From assembly GCA_000733355.1 (NCBI GenBank), contig JNVV01000005.1, positions 844,649 through 908,648 of the forward strand: a DNA stretch of 64,000 nt, read 5' to 3'. Both the position numbers and the translations under genes were made by a program. Position 1 is the stretch's first letter, and each line of letters opens with the position of its first letter. The stretch is from Falciphora oryzae (Eukaryota > Ascomycota > Sordariomycetes > Magnaporthales > Magnaporthaceae). Under the pieces are notes generated by a model. It saw nothing but the letters and a program-made list of their open reading frames with translations, was not told where the DNA came from and did no database searches. Shown piece after piece: positions 1 to 11,686 of this stretch.

Positions 1-1
1 G

Positions 2-863
2 CCCACGGAAATCCCTCGCATCTCTGTGACGCCCCCGCAAGCAGTTGTCGCTCGAGACCAGATGGGCAGGCGTCGTCCTGATGGCGCTGATCGACGGGTG
101 TCTTTCGAAGAGGATCCGGTAAGCCAGTCTCATATCATTGAGCAGATATCCGAGACAACGGAATCTACACATGGGACCAGCGAACAGAGCAAACTGCCAG
201 CTACCGCACAGCAAACAAACTTGCACCCCAGAGTTCCACCTGGCGAGGCTCGGGTTTTATACGTAGAAGCTTCTCCCTTCGAACAGAGCGAGGCTGGTTT
301 GGCTTTGGGACCTACAAAATCAGAAGCCGGCTCATCGACTGTGGTTGTGGCCAAGGCAGACGCTAGAGTCCAGCCAGCTGCTGCCAATCCTGAGTCGGGG
401 CCGGATAACACGTCTCGCAGCCCCGACGAGACGCAGCATCGAAAACGCGAGGATCGAGATGGACAGCGGACCTCCAGGTAAGACGGGCGTTCGGGGACTA
501 GATGGTTGTGTTATCAGCCAGGAGTCCAACTGACCGAGAAACCGCAGGAGCAACGTGGACCGCCGGCGAGGCAGCGACGCCGATTCTTCCGAATCGGGCG
601 CGTCTTACACGCTTAGCCCACCGAGGCCCTTCGCTACCCAAGCGTTTTCGGGACGCACATCAATCACAGGAAGGAGATTCGGGCGAGATAGTAAAGTGAG
701 CGTCGCGGATAGTATGGAAGTCCAACTATCCCCCGACGAGACGGTTTTCCCCGGGCACAAGATCCCTCCGGCAAAGCAGCCGCGAGGAAGCAAGGTCCGT
801 GGGAGCAGCTCGACTACGTTTTATCGGTTTCGTGGCTCGGAGGATGATATGCAACGTGAATGA
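2..863 (+). CDS. C-terminal part of an unrecognised Ser/Arg-rich protein (5' end outside window)
   Basis: The reading frame is already open at the left edge, so the start lies upstream of the window. Two exons are visible, 2-477 and 548-863. They are joined by a 70-nt intron with donor GTAAGA and an acceptor ending CGCAG; the split codon (AG+G) gives Arg and keeps the frame to a TGA at 861-863. The visible 263 or so residues are rich in Ser, Arg, Pro and acidic residues. They look disordered, with two copies of a short SPDET motif and clusters such as RRVSFEEDP that resemble phosphorylation sites. No catalytic motif or membrane segment is seen. It may be the cytosolic tail of a larger membrane or signalling protein, but that is a guess. 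The exon-intron structure is well supported; the function is unknown. Confidence 0.6.
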
Positions 864-1750
864 ATGTGTCGACGGCGAATTGGCCTGGAAGTCGAAATCG
901 GGCGACTTCACTGGGTAGTCTGACATTCAGGGGGCCGATTGGCTGATGATGTATTTCTATATTCGTCATGTGCAGGACTGAGTTGAATGTGTTTTGTGGG
1001 CTTTGGGGAGAAAATAGATCAGCGATGGAGAAAAGTCGAGGAAATATGAAATAGAAAATCAATAAGAGAAGAGAAGATGAAAGAGAAAAACAACATGAAG
1101 AGGAAGATCGATTGCGATTCGACATGGATTTCTCTGCCGCGCATGATCGGGCGGCTTGCAGTGCTGTTCGGGGCGACTGCATGAGCCAGGGCCAGCCACG
1201 ATGACTGCCCCACAATTGCACTGCCAGGGACAGACCGTGGTACGTCGTCATCCTTGGCGTGGCGCCCCAACCACGAGAGCTGCCCGCGAGCTCCGCGGCT
1301 CCCAAGTCGTCCGTCCGCTCGCAACGCTTCCACCAAACAACAACCTCGCGCATCACTCCAATCCGCCCGCTGACTCCCTGGCCTCTCGGGCATTCAACGC
1401 ACCAAACTAGCTGTCACACTCTCGCAGGCTTGCGACCGCTGCTGGGCGCTTCTCGTGTAACCGCCCATTCAGGTATTGATTCTTTCGTCATTATTCTGCC
1501 CGAGCTCTCAAGCAATACTGCAGCCCCCCGCCCCCACATGGGAATTCCGCCTGCAGGGCAGACGGCAAACCCGACCGACGACATTGAATACATGCTCCTT
1601 GTACTCGTGCCGCCCTCTTGAGCCCGCTCCAGAACTGGCGCCGGCGTATTCTGCGTCGCTCCACGCAAAGCCGTCGCTTTCCTTTTGACTCCCGTCCCGG
1701 GCAAACGACAAGGCTTCAAACAGCAATCTCCGAAAGGAACCCTTGGCAAC
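864..1750. other. Intergenic region upstream of SNX41
   Basis: About 890 bases between the stop of the first gene and the SNX41 start. The segment after about 1300 is pyrimidine-rich, as expected for a promoter and 5' leader of a filamentous fungus. No RNA gene, repeat or convincing additional coding region is visible. Confidence 0.5.
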
Positions 1751-4024
1751 ATGTGGAACGACGAGGACAACAACCCTTACGGCAATAGCTTTGACCGGCG
1801 GGACTCTTTTACCTCGTCCTCTATCAACCCATCCTCGCCGTCTACGCGCGACTGTGAGTCCATGGCCACTTTTGCTCTATCTGTCGCGCCTCTGAGGCCT
1901 TGCCAAAATGTTTACCGACATCCCGCTGTCTCCTCCTTGTAACCCTCAAGACCAACATGCTGATGACGACGTCGCCGACGGCTGGGATGTGTTAGACCCA
2001 CGCTTCGACCAACCCCATACGCCGTCCTCTACCGGTGACGATGCGCCCGCAGGAGCCGGCTTTGGCGCTGCGTCGGCCACTAGCGACGATGCCGATAGCG
2101 ATGACGACTACGCCCACGGCCGAGGCGAGCTAGTGCCCAGGAGGAAGCCGGGCGGCTACGACAGTCGTGTCGAGCAGATTCTCTACGAGAACCCAGAGCT
2201 TCCCATCCTCATTACCGACGCTGGGAAGAGCCTCGAGAGCGGAGGTAGATATATAGTCTACACCATCCGGACCGGAGTACGTCCCTCAGATGACAGTTAC
2301 AATCCCCGGCGCGAGAACTCTGCCGAAGCTGATACCTTATCTACAGGACCTTGAGGTTAGGAGGCGGTATTCCGAGTTTGCATCTCTCAGGGACGCCCTC
2401 ACACGGCTTCATCCTACTCTCATTATACCACCTATTCCCGAGAAGCACACCATGGCCGATTACGCCGCCAACCCCACCAACGCGAAACAGGACCAGCAGA
2501 TCATCGACCTGCGCAAGCGGATGCTAGCCGTGTTTCTTAACCGTTGCCGCCGTATGGAGCAGGTCCGGACGGATGGCGTTTGGTGGAGGTTCCTGGATCC
2601 CAATGCTAGCTGGGTGAGCTCATCTACTGTCTGATGTTGAGCTGGTGGCTGGTCTTCTGTGCGCAACTACTGACGCTGGCGGCCCAACAGAACGAGGTCC
2701 TGCATTCGCACCCGGTTGCATCAATACCCAAGTCTATTCTCAAGGCACCACCCCTGAATACACCCAACCCCAGCGCCGCCCACAGTTATCTTCCTGTTCC
2801 CTCAAGCTCGGCCAAGCTCAGGGTCAGCTCTAACGGCGCGCATCCTGAACATGTTGCGAACGCATCGGCCGGTCAGCTTAGGTTCCCCCCGGACGCTAGC
2901 AAACTGAGCGAGCAGGACCTGGACCCCTACTTCAACTCGTTTGAGGCGTCCATCAAGGAGCTCGAGCAGCTACTGGCGGGGCCGATGGAGAAGGTCAACC
3001 GGCGGACACTGAATCACTTGTCCTCTCTCGCGTCTGATCTCTCGGAGCTGGGCGCGAGGTACAACGCATTTGCTCTCTCAGAACAAGCACCATCACTGGG
3101 CCCGGCCATTGAGAGGGTAGGCCAGGCAGCCGATTCGTCATATATCGCAACAGAAGAGTTGTCCAGCTCTCTAGGTGCGAGCTTCGCCGAGCCGATGCGG
3201 GAGAATGCGCAGTTCGCGGGTGTCGTGCGGAGCGTTCTTCGTTACCGGATCTTGAAGCGCGTGCAGCAAGAGATGACCAACGACGAACTAGCCAAAAAGA
3301 GGGCACTTCTGGACCAACTGGAGCGGAGTGAGGCCGAGGCGCGCCGGATTGACCAGTACCTGAGTGGTAGCCAGACAATCCAGCCAAGGAGGTCGACCAG
3401 CACGAGGGATGCGTCGGCATCCTCGCCGCCATCAAAGCAACACCGGCGCGACGGCAGCATTGACGACACAGCATCGATTGACTCTGACTTCCCGCCCACT
3501 CACGGCGATATCTCCTCGGCGCCGTCTGCTAAAATCGGAGCGCCAGAGCGGGGTAGTGGCGGTGGCGGCGGTGGTGGTAATAGCCCGAGCCATAGGAAGG
3601 TTCCAAGCGGCAATTCCATTACCAACAAAATCTTCGGCCCGATCAGGCACGCAGTCCAGGGGGTTGTAGACCACGATCCGGAGCGGACACGGCAGCAAAC
3701 GATTGGGAAGACGCGGGAGTCCATCAGCCAGCTGGAGCAGGCGCAGGTGGCTGTGGCCAAGGACGTTGAGGACGCGAGTGCGAGCGTGCTCAAGGATATG
3801 AAGAGGTTCCAGCGGGAGAAGGAGGACGACCTCAGGCGTTACATGGTAAGATATTCATGGTTTCGACCCGCTCTCAGTCGCATCGGGGTCTGCTGTCGAT
3901 CCGTGCTAACGAACGAACGAACTCATAGCTTGCGTATGCCAGGTCCCAGATCGAATGGGCCAAGAAGAACAAGGAGACGTGGGAGGAGGCGAAGACGGAA
4001 ATCAACAAGATCGACGAGTCGTAG
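1751..4024 (+). CDS. SNX41: Sorting nexin Snx41/Atg20 (PX plus Vps5/BAR-like domain)
   Basis: Five exons: 1751-1853, 1951-2276, 2347-2613, 2691-3845 and 3929-4024; 648 residues. The PX domain (about residues 110-232) includes the phosphoinositide-binding stretch RRRYSEFASLRDAL and the PPIPEKH loop. A long helical, coiled-coil C-terminal half (about 290-648) matches the Vps5/BAR-like region, interrupted by a low-complexity insert with a run of seven glycines. The N-terminus starts MWNDEDNNPYG, which I recognise from fungal Snx41 proteins. In the family this protein binds PI3P on endosomes, recycles cargo with Snx4, and acts in selective autophagy (Atg20 role). All four introns have GTRNGT-like donors and AG acceptors, and every join preserves conserved sequence. 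The first join makes a Tyr codon from T+AC. Confidence in family is high; the exact orthologue name (Snx41 or Atg20) follows usage in filamentous fungi. Confidence 0.93.
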
Positions 4025-4796
4025 CGGCTAGAATCCGCGCGTTGACGACGGCATCAAAGTGTTTTGTTTGCTTGTTTTATGTCTGGAAAAACAAAAAACC
4101 CTCGCTCGATTGTTATTGGTGAATGATTACGCCACATAATTCTTAATGCGCGGGATGTTGCGCTTCGCGATGGCTGCGAGAGCCTAGCAAAATCATGGAG
4201 TAGGACGCACACTATATCGACTGTCGCTATAGACCTCAGTTATTTGATGGGCGACTGCCTTGTTGCAGCGTGCCAGACGTGAACCTGCCGTACCCCTATT
4301 GACGTCAATGGCCCTTCCGTCACCTCGGTACCTAGGTATTCGGGCGGCATGATGGCCATGCTGTCGGAGACCGCAAGAGGAACCGGGGGAAGCTCGGGCA
4401 GCTGTTGGCCCCGGAAAGTGGAGACCTTCAGTGATAAGATAGAAGAATTTCGGGGGACCGACCGCCGCGGCTCAGAGCGCGCCGCCCCTGGAATGCGACA
4501 CGCTGAACGCAGCCCTCCGAACACATCGACCGCACCACTCCCTCCCATTCATCGCACAACCCTTTCCGGCTCCCTGTGACCTCCTCAGCTCGAGTAGCGC
4601 CGTACAACCAATTTCTTCCACCAAATACGCACACTGGCCCCGCCGACAACGACTTTCGCGCGCTGGCGCAAACGCGACGCCTCCCTGGCTCGACCGCCGA
4701 GCTGAATCGTCAAGAGCAAACAACGTAGCTGGACCTCGAGGAGAGAAGGAAGACGGTGACGGAAGCCGCTATCAGGAAACAAAGGCCGCCGCGACA
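4025..4796. other. Intergenic/5' region upstream of the capping enzyme gene
   Basis: About 770 bases between SNX41 and the guanylyltransferase start. The last 250 bases are CT/CA-rich and look like promoter and leader sequence. No RNA gene or repeat is seen. Confidence 0.45.
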
Positions 4797-6112
4797 ATGG
4801 ACGACGGTCAACCCATGGGTCCTCCGCCGGACGCGGAGGTCCAGTACCGAATCGATGACATCTACCAGCCCGGACAAAACGTCGACGCGCCGACCAGGTA
4901 CTGGGGCTCGGAGCCGCACATGAGGAACGACTCGCGATCCGCCGAGCAGCTGCGTAGGGATTTTGCCGCGCTCCTGGGCTGTCCTACCAGGAATGGCTTC
5001 CTGGGCGCGCAGCCCGTCAGCTTCGCGAGGAGGAGCCTGGACGAGCTGCGCAGAGAAGAGTGCGTTCGCCCCATATCCTTTCCGGGGGCTGCTGCCCAGA
5101 CTCGGGCTATCATACTGACTCCGCGATTACGAAACACAGCTACTTCGTGTGCGAAAAGTCGGACGGATGCCGCTACCTCCTCTGGGCCACGGTCGACGAC
5201 CAGGGCGACGAGTGCCACTACCTGATCGACCGCAAGAACCAGTACTGGCACGTCAAGCGGTTCGGTCTGCACTTCCCGCTCTCGGAGCAGGACCCAAAGC
5301 CGTTCCACGCCGACTCGGTCTTCGACGGCGAGCTGGTCATGGACCGCGAGGTCGACGGGTCGCTCACGCCGCGCTTCCTCGTCTTCGACTGCCTGGTGCT
5401 GGGCCGCACGCCCCTGATGGAGCGCACGCTCGACAAGCGACTCGCCTACTACCAGGAGCGCGTCGACAAGCCGTACCGCGCCCTGCTGCGCAATCACCCG
5501 TCCGAGGTGCCGTTCCTGGCCTTCCTGGTCGAGCCCAAGAAGATGGAGCTCAGCTACGGCGTGCCCGTCCTGTTCCACGAGATCCCCAAGCTGCGGCATG
5601 GCAACGACGGGCTCATCTTCACATGCCGCACCAGCGGCTACGTCTTTGGCACGGACCGCCACATCCTCAAGTGGAAGCCGCCCCACGAGAACACGATCGA
5701 CTTCCGCATGTCGCTGCATTTCGCGACGGCGCGCGACGAGGACACGGGCGAGACGTACTGCGACTACGACTCGGTGCCGCGGAACATCGAGCTGACGGCG
5801 CACCGGGGCAACAGCCAGCCGCCCGAGCGGTACGGGTCGCTGCACGTGACGGCCGAGGAGTGGGAGACGCTCAAGGGGCTGGGCGACCCGCTCAACGACC
5901 GGGTGATCGAGTGCTACAAGGACGACGAGGGCCGGTGGCGCCCGCACCGGTTCCGCGATGATAAGCCAGAGGCCAACCACGTCAGCACCGTGGTCAAGGT
6001 GCTCGACAGCATCGACGACGGCGTCTCGGAGCAGGAGTTGATTGACGCGCACGACAGCATCAAGCGGGCGTGGAAAGAGAGGGAGGCTGCGCAGAGGGCT
6101 ATGCGGCGGTAG
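4797..6112 (+). CDS. CEG1: mRNA-capping enzyme subunit alpha (GTP--RNA guanylyltransferase)
   Basis: Two exons, 4797-5059 and 5140-6112, give 411 residues. Intron donor GTGCGT and acceptor AACACAG; the join makes GA+C (Asp88) and restores EDYFVCEKSDG. This contains nucleotidyltransferase motif I, KxDG, with Lys94 as the expected covalent GMP-lysine. Other signature motifs follow in order: FDGELV (motif III), FLVFDCLVLG (IIIa), DGLIFT (IV) and LKWKPP (V), then an OB-fold C-terminal region. The enzyme adds the GMP cap to nascent pol II transcripts in the nucleus and works with the separate RNA triphosphatase subunit in fungi. Length is slightly below that of yeast Ceg1 (about 459). The start ATG follows a CCGCGACA context and precedes the conserved YRIDDIYQPG region, so no upstream start is needed. 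Very confident. Confidence 0.95.
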
Positions 6113-7305
6113 CGTGGCCTGAGTGCTCTCTTTCACGCCTGTTTTCTGCCTTGTTCTATCATTTCTTTCATCTCTTTTCGTGGCTTCAGCGCCGGAGATA
6201 TCAGCCAGAGAAAATTGTACGGACTAGGACTCCTTGATTATGAGGCGTCGGATTGTTGGTGCTCCGCCTGGGGGAGCAATGTATAGGTTTACGGAGTTAA
6301 CGGTTTGATGATATTGAGTTTAATGTTATAATGTACTTTGGGCTGCATTGCGCAGACGATCGCTTTTGTTGAACAATAATTTACTGCCAAATCGTGCAAA
6401 GCAAAATGTTCGTTATCTCGACCCCTTTTAGCCTATCCCACGGTACTTTGCACGGTCACCCAACCATCCACCACAGCCAGCTACCTGGTACGTATGTTTT
6501 GAAGGGTTCTTTGATTTAGCCTAGATATCTAGTCTCGATGCCACTTCCCCTGTTTCTCAAAAACCTCCCAAAACCGTGTCCCTAGGATTAAAAGAAGTCC
6601 CTACAACCCAAGCCATGTATCCGGCAGCGAAGCCAAGTCCCCCCACGAGAAAGAAAAAGAAGTAGTAGTATCAGTACAGGGTATATATCGACAGAACCAA
6701 CGCACAAATCCTGGGGTGTGTAAAGAAGTCCAACAAGGCCGACGACAAACCCGATCAAAATCAGACAAAAAAAACCCTTCTTTTTTCCATGCCATCCATG
6801 CCAATGCCGGCACACACCTTTTTTCCGAAATCCTGTGTACCCCGTTGTGAATTGTCAGATGAAAGAAGAAGAAAAAAACGCCGTGATAGGAAGAAGAGGG
6901 GAAGAAAGGTGAATAAGAATTGGGCTGGGATTTGATTAGTGAAGCTCAGGAGAGACTTTGGGTGCCTGGACTTCCATGTAGCGTCTCAATGATTTGAACC
7001 CCCCTCAGGCTTTCTCCCAAGTTGACGCAAGGGGACCGAGACGACAGAGTTCCAGAGAAAACATCCCTTGTTTGGAGACTTCCGAGAGGAAAACCACACC
7101 CAAGATCAATATCCATAACCATGCCCCCCCGCAGAATCAAGAACCTTCAGAAACCCGACACATAAACACCCCCCCATGCTGCTAACGAAGGAAGAGGAGC
7201 GGTTGGCCGATATTGTGTACCCGGGAAAGCCAGAGTGATAGATGATTCTAACGCGGCCCAAGGGAAACAAACAAAGTGAGATTGGTGACGGAAATGAGTT
7301 TCACT
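6113..7305. other. Intergenic region between two converging genes
   Basis: Holds the 3' ends of the capping-enzyme gene (+) and of the membrane-protein gene (-), which converge here. Several A-rich stretches (about 6640-6670, 6764-6790, 6850-6880) are present. I see no coding sequence or RNA gene. Confidence 0.45.
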
Positions 7306-9123
7306 CTAGACCGCGATCAGGGCCAGCGCGACCAGCATGACAACACAACCCATGACGGGGGTTCCGCTGTTGCCGCCGTTGTTTCCACGGCCCTGCGGCT
7401 TGTTGCCGCCGGCCGCGCCGCTGGCGACGATGCTGGTCTTGGGGCCCGGGGCGGTCAGGGAGATGGGGGTGCCGAAGGCCGGGGTGCTGCCGGCGACGGC
7501 GAGGACGCCGGTGCCGGTGCCGCGGACGACCGTCACGGTCGAGGTCTTGGCGGTGGAGGTGCCGTTGAGGAAGTAGGGAATCGTGTTGTGGGCGGACGCG
7601 GCGGTGCCGCTGGAGATGCTGCGCGGGGCGGTCGCCAGCGGGGGCAGGGTCACGGTCGTGACGTGGCTGTCCGGGCCGACGGTGAAGGTGAAGATGCGGG
7701 TCGAGGTCAGGGTGGTGTCGGAGGAGGTCAGGCCGGTGCTAGTAGTGGTGGTGTGCGTGGTGGTTGTGGCGTGGCTATGGCTGCTGCTGCTGCTGACGCT
7801 GGGCTGCTGCATGTGGCTGACGGTGGTCGCGCCGTGCCAGGTGGCGGTGGCCAGGGGCGGCAGGTCGTGGGAGGCGGGCAGGGCGGAGCTGGTCTCGGAG
7901 ACGCGGGCCGAGACGGTCACGGTCGTGGTCTCGCTGGAGAAGGGGTAGGGCTGGGCGATGGAGACAGTCTCGGTCGGAACGGTCTCGGTCACGGCGACGG
8001 TGCCCTCCTCGATTGTGGTGTGGGCGGTAGCCAGCGACACGTAGACGGTCTCGGTGTAGGGGACCCGGACGGTCTCGGTGTGAGGGGTGCAGGCGCAGGC
8101 CGAGCCGGAGAGGGCCGCGGCCGAGGACGTCCCGTGGACCATGGGTGCGCTGGACGAGCTCTCGTGGACGACAGTCGTGGCAGACGTGGTCAGGTGGATG
8201 GTGGTGACGGCTGGGGTCGTGTCATGGGCGGCGGACTCGCTGGACTGAGCCGGGTAGGGGGCCAAAGAGACCGAATGCTCCGAGACAGTCGACGTGGTGC
8301 TCTGGTAGACGCTGGTGAGGGCGGTCTCAACCGGAACGCTGGTGGTCACGGTAGCTGTGGTAGTCTCCCAGTCCTCAGTGAAAGTCTCGGCTGGGTCAAT
8401 CCAGGGAGACGCGGTAGGCATGTCCCAGTTGTCGGTGTTGGTGAGCGTGAGGACATCGTCAGTCTCGCTGGTGGTGAGCGTGGCCAGATCAGGGTGCACC
8501 TCGGCAGCCTCAGTGGTGGAGGCCGAACGAGAGACAGTCACAGTCGTAGATAGGTCGACTGTGACCTTGACCGTGTTGACCCTGGAGATGGGGTTAGCAT
8601 AGTACTCGTGTACAAGATGGGCCCGATATTTTATGTGAATAAAAAAGAAGAAACAGGGTGGGAGGACTTACTCGATTCCGAAAACGCCGGCGGTAGAAGA
8701 CACACCACTCCCCATGGCAGCCATAGCGGTATCATGGCGAGGAATCATGTGAGTCGGACGGACAGCCTGAGCCTGGCTCAGGACGCTGCTGTACTTCTCC
8801 GAGAGGGCATGGTACGTCTTCTCGCCTGTTTGGTAACAGTGGTTAGAGCAAGGCAATTGCGAGGAGAGAGTCGCTGGCATCTTGGCTGGTGGAGACTTAC
8901 TCTGGTCCATCTTGACGCCGAGGGCGATGATGCCAGCAATAGCGGCGAGAAAGATGACGCCTCCGAGAACAGCAAGGAGACGCTTCAGGTTGTGGCCACG
9001 CTTGACAGCGGCGGCATGGGCAGCAGTCGTAGGGTGCTCGAGCTTCTGCTCCTCCATGATGGGCGCGCCCTTGGTGCCATCCTCGCGGGCTGCCATATTG
9101 GGGTCGTTTACGGCGGAAGACAT
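7306..9123 (-). CDS. Ser/Thr-rich single-pass membrane protein with GPI-like C-terminal tail
   Basis: Three exons read from the right: 9123-8901, 8825-8672 and 8581-7306; 550 residues. Both introns have GTAAGT donors and AG acceptors (AAACAG, CTCCAG), and the phases agree. The first 47 residues are hydrophilic. Residues about 49-70 form one strong membrane segment (LLAVLGGVIFLAAIAGIIAL). A long Ser/Thr/Val-rich region with many repeats of the TVTV/TETV type follows, typical of heavily O-mannosylated cell-wall stalks. The extreme C-terminus is a Gly/Asn-rich spacer and about 16 hydrophobic residues, like a GPI-attachment signal. It could be a wall-stress sensor-like or adhesion protein, but no cysteine-rich WSC or CFEM head is seen, and the membrane segment is N-terminal (signal-anchor like) rather than C-terminal as in Wsc/Mid2 sensors. 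Function not assigned. Confidence 0.8.
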
Positions 9124-11686
9124 TTCTGACGGTCTTTTTTTGGGGAACGAATGTGAGAAACGAGTGACTGCTGCAAATGGGACGAGCTCGAGGTTAGGAT
9201 AATGAGCGGACTGCTTTCTGATAAAGTGGAAGAACAGCGAGCGAGCGTGCTGGGTCAGGCTTCAATGAATGTCGATCTCCCCTTGGCGCAACGGAGAGGG
9301 AGGGTGTCGAGGATTTAGTGGGTGGGAAAATGCTTGGGCGGGTGGGAGATTGATTAGGGTAGGGGACCGTGGCCGCAAGTAGAAAAGTTGCGGCGAAACA
9401 GGTACGGTGCGACGGACCGGTAATGAAAGGAAGGGCAAGGTAACGACAGGTTCCGGGCCGTGCAACGTGCCGGCTGCCAATATCTTGTGTTGATTCGCAG
9501 TGGCGGGATGAGGAGATGGAGAGTCTTGGTGGAGGGTGATGGAAACAAGCCGGCACGAGACGGCAAGATGGTGATACCCGGGTGTAACCCGGCCGAGGGA
9601 GGATTGTTTGCCTGCGGGAGGAGGACACGGAACTCGACTTGAGCGGCGTCCTTTCGGGTGAGGAGATGACGATGGTGATAGAGCGTGGAGAGGGAGAAGG
9701 CGAAGTAGATGTAGAGGAAGAGAGAGGGCAGCTAGAAGTGGCCGGCAATGGCTTGTGGAACTTACCTGGAGATTTGTAACGAGCGTGTGATCAAAAGCTC
9801 ACGGAAGGGAACAGATGGCCGAGGCGATGTCAACAGCGAGATGCTGTAATGGGATCTGTTGCTTTGCGTTTCCGCGATGCTTGGGAATGATCGGGATCAA
9901 AATCGAGAAACTCGACTTGGTGGTGATGTTGTGTCGGTGGGGAAGTCCAGGTCTGGAGAGAGGCGGACGCGTGCTTGGCATAAATATTGGTGGGTGCCGG
10001 GGGAAATCACTCAGGGCTGATTCGAAAAACCACGGCCGTTGCTGGGGCAAAGCTGCGGATTTTTCCCAGGAGGTCCAATGAGGGGGAGGGGCAGGAGTAG
10101 GGCCGCGTGTGCCGGAGCAGTTGACGCGGTCGAGGAAGGAAGGGGGTAGGTCGGCGGTGCTGCTCGTCACCCCTGAATCACTTCCGGCTCACTTCACGGG
10201 CAGCCGACTTCGGACGGGAACGACACCCGAGGCACCGGCACACCGGTGGGTCTGGCACTACAGCAGGAAGATCGAGCAAACAATGCACTGGCACGGTGTA
10301 TAAAGACGGAAAGCTTGTGATATTGGGCAGCTTGCCCAGGCCAGGGGGGCAGCTGGTAGGGGATACGAGCCAGGCACCATGGGCCACCGCAGAACCTGGG
10401 GTGTCACCATTTGCCCCAAGGCCGAGAACGTAGCAAAGACCCGTCTAAGTGTGTGGCACGAATAACAGAACAGACATTCCAAGAACAGAGTTTAAACGAA
10501 GGCCGCGAAGGTGATATCACCGCCTCGAGACAGAACTCGGCGCTAGACCTGCTGTCTGCCAAGCAGATGATCTGCCGGTGAAGGCTGCCCGCGGATCAGC
10601 AGCTGCCTTGTAGTCGCCCAAGAAAGACAAGGGACACGAGTGATCGACGAGCTTGTGGGGCTAGAAGAGAGATAGCGCACTTTCTGTGGTGTTGATATAA
10701 ACGAAAGGGAGTGATGCAACCATCGCCAGTTGCAACAAAGAAAAAAAGGAGACAGCGACTTCCGTCCAGCGTGGATAGTACGGACTACTATAGGTAAAAA
10801 TGATATCAATCAATGGCATCATCGGCATTGACTTTGGCATGTTCAGTCCAGGAAGCAATCAGCGTTGGCTGTCAGAGGCAGTCCGCACTCGAGCGACAAC
10901 TCGTCTGCCGAATAGGGAGCGGGGGGTTGATCGTGCCTGTCTCATATATATCACCAGAGCATCACGGGGTTTGCTGGACCGTGCTGCTTCGCGCCGACCA
11001 GCCAGACCAGAGCGTTCGCTGTCGTTCGGAAGTTCAGACCACAGCTTCGATGCGGCTCCAAGGGGTGCGGTTGAGAGTAGAATCCCAATAGGGAAGGTGG
11101 GTCGCGGTCAAGGAACAATCCGCTGTGTCCGAATGTGGTGTGGAAAATGCAGGGCGCTAAGTAGAGCTACTTGCCCGAACAGGCCTAGCCCAGGATGAAG
11201 CTTGGAGCACGGGCCACTCAAGTTTGTCCCAATTGGCGATCGCGGGAGTGGACGGCGCTACGCATTGACTTGGAGGCAGGTCGCTGCTGCACTCTGTCAC
11301 GTTGGAATCCTGGGCACAAGTCGCGTACGGCAGCGATCACCGCCCAAAATAAATCCGTAGTCTGATCATCAACCCCCGTTTTCTCGCGACGTCCAGCCTT
11401 CGTTTCGATCCAACGTCGCATGACCGCTTTCGCCTGCATTTGCCCATGTTTTCTCGCCAGCCCAGCCTGTTCTGCGCATTAGACCATTTTTCCCATTGAC
11501 CACGAACCGCGCGCCGCACGCGACTTGCATCCTGAATGACGGCGCCCTCCCAGACCTCAATTTCTTGGCCCTAGCCCGTCCCCTCGTCGCGAGCGCGTCC
11601 CCCTCGCCTCGGAGATTGCCCCGCCCCCAGCCAGCGCAGTCGTCTACTCCCAGAACATACAAACACAAACGGGCATTTTCGCAACC
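9124..11686. other. Long divergent intergenic region (membrane protein / PDS5)
   Basis: About 2.5 kb between two divergent starts. On the minus strand a strong GTAAGT donor lies at 9765-9760 and an acceptor CAG at 9128-9126, two bases before the ATG, so part of this may be a 5'-UTR intron of the membrane-protein gene. Small open frames here have no codon bias or recognisable sequence. The last 350 bases before 11687 are pyrimidine-rich and fit the PDS5 promoter and leader. Confidence 0.45.

Noticed and set aside
7276..8553. 425-codon frame on the plus strand opposite the membrane-protein gene
   Set aside because: Gly/Asp/Val-rich mirror of a Ser/Thr-rich GC-biased exon; no motif or splice context. 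Same reasoning for the long antisense frames opposite CEG1 (4862-6136), MSS51 (17378-18565), HEM1 (32055-33650) and GSH2 (46625-47401).
9194..9748. 184-codon minus-strand frame upstream of the membrane-protein gene
   Set aside because: Low-complexity Ser/Pro sequence in a likely 5' leader or leader intron; no supporting signals.
10800..11198. 132-codon plus-strand frame in the PDS5 upstream region
   Set aside because: Overlapped by another frame, no codon bias and no family resemblance.
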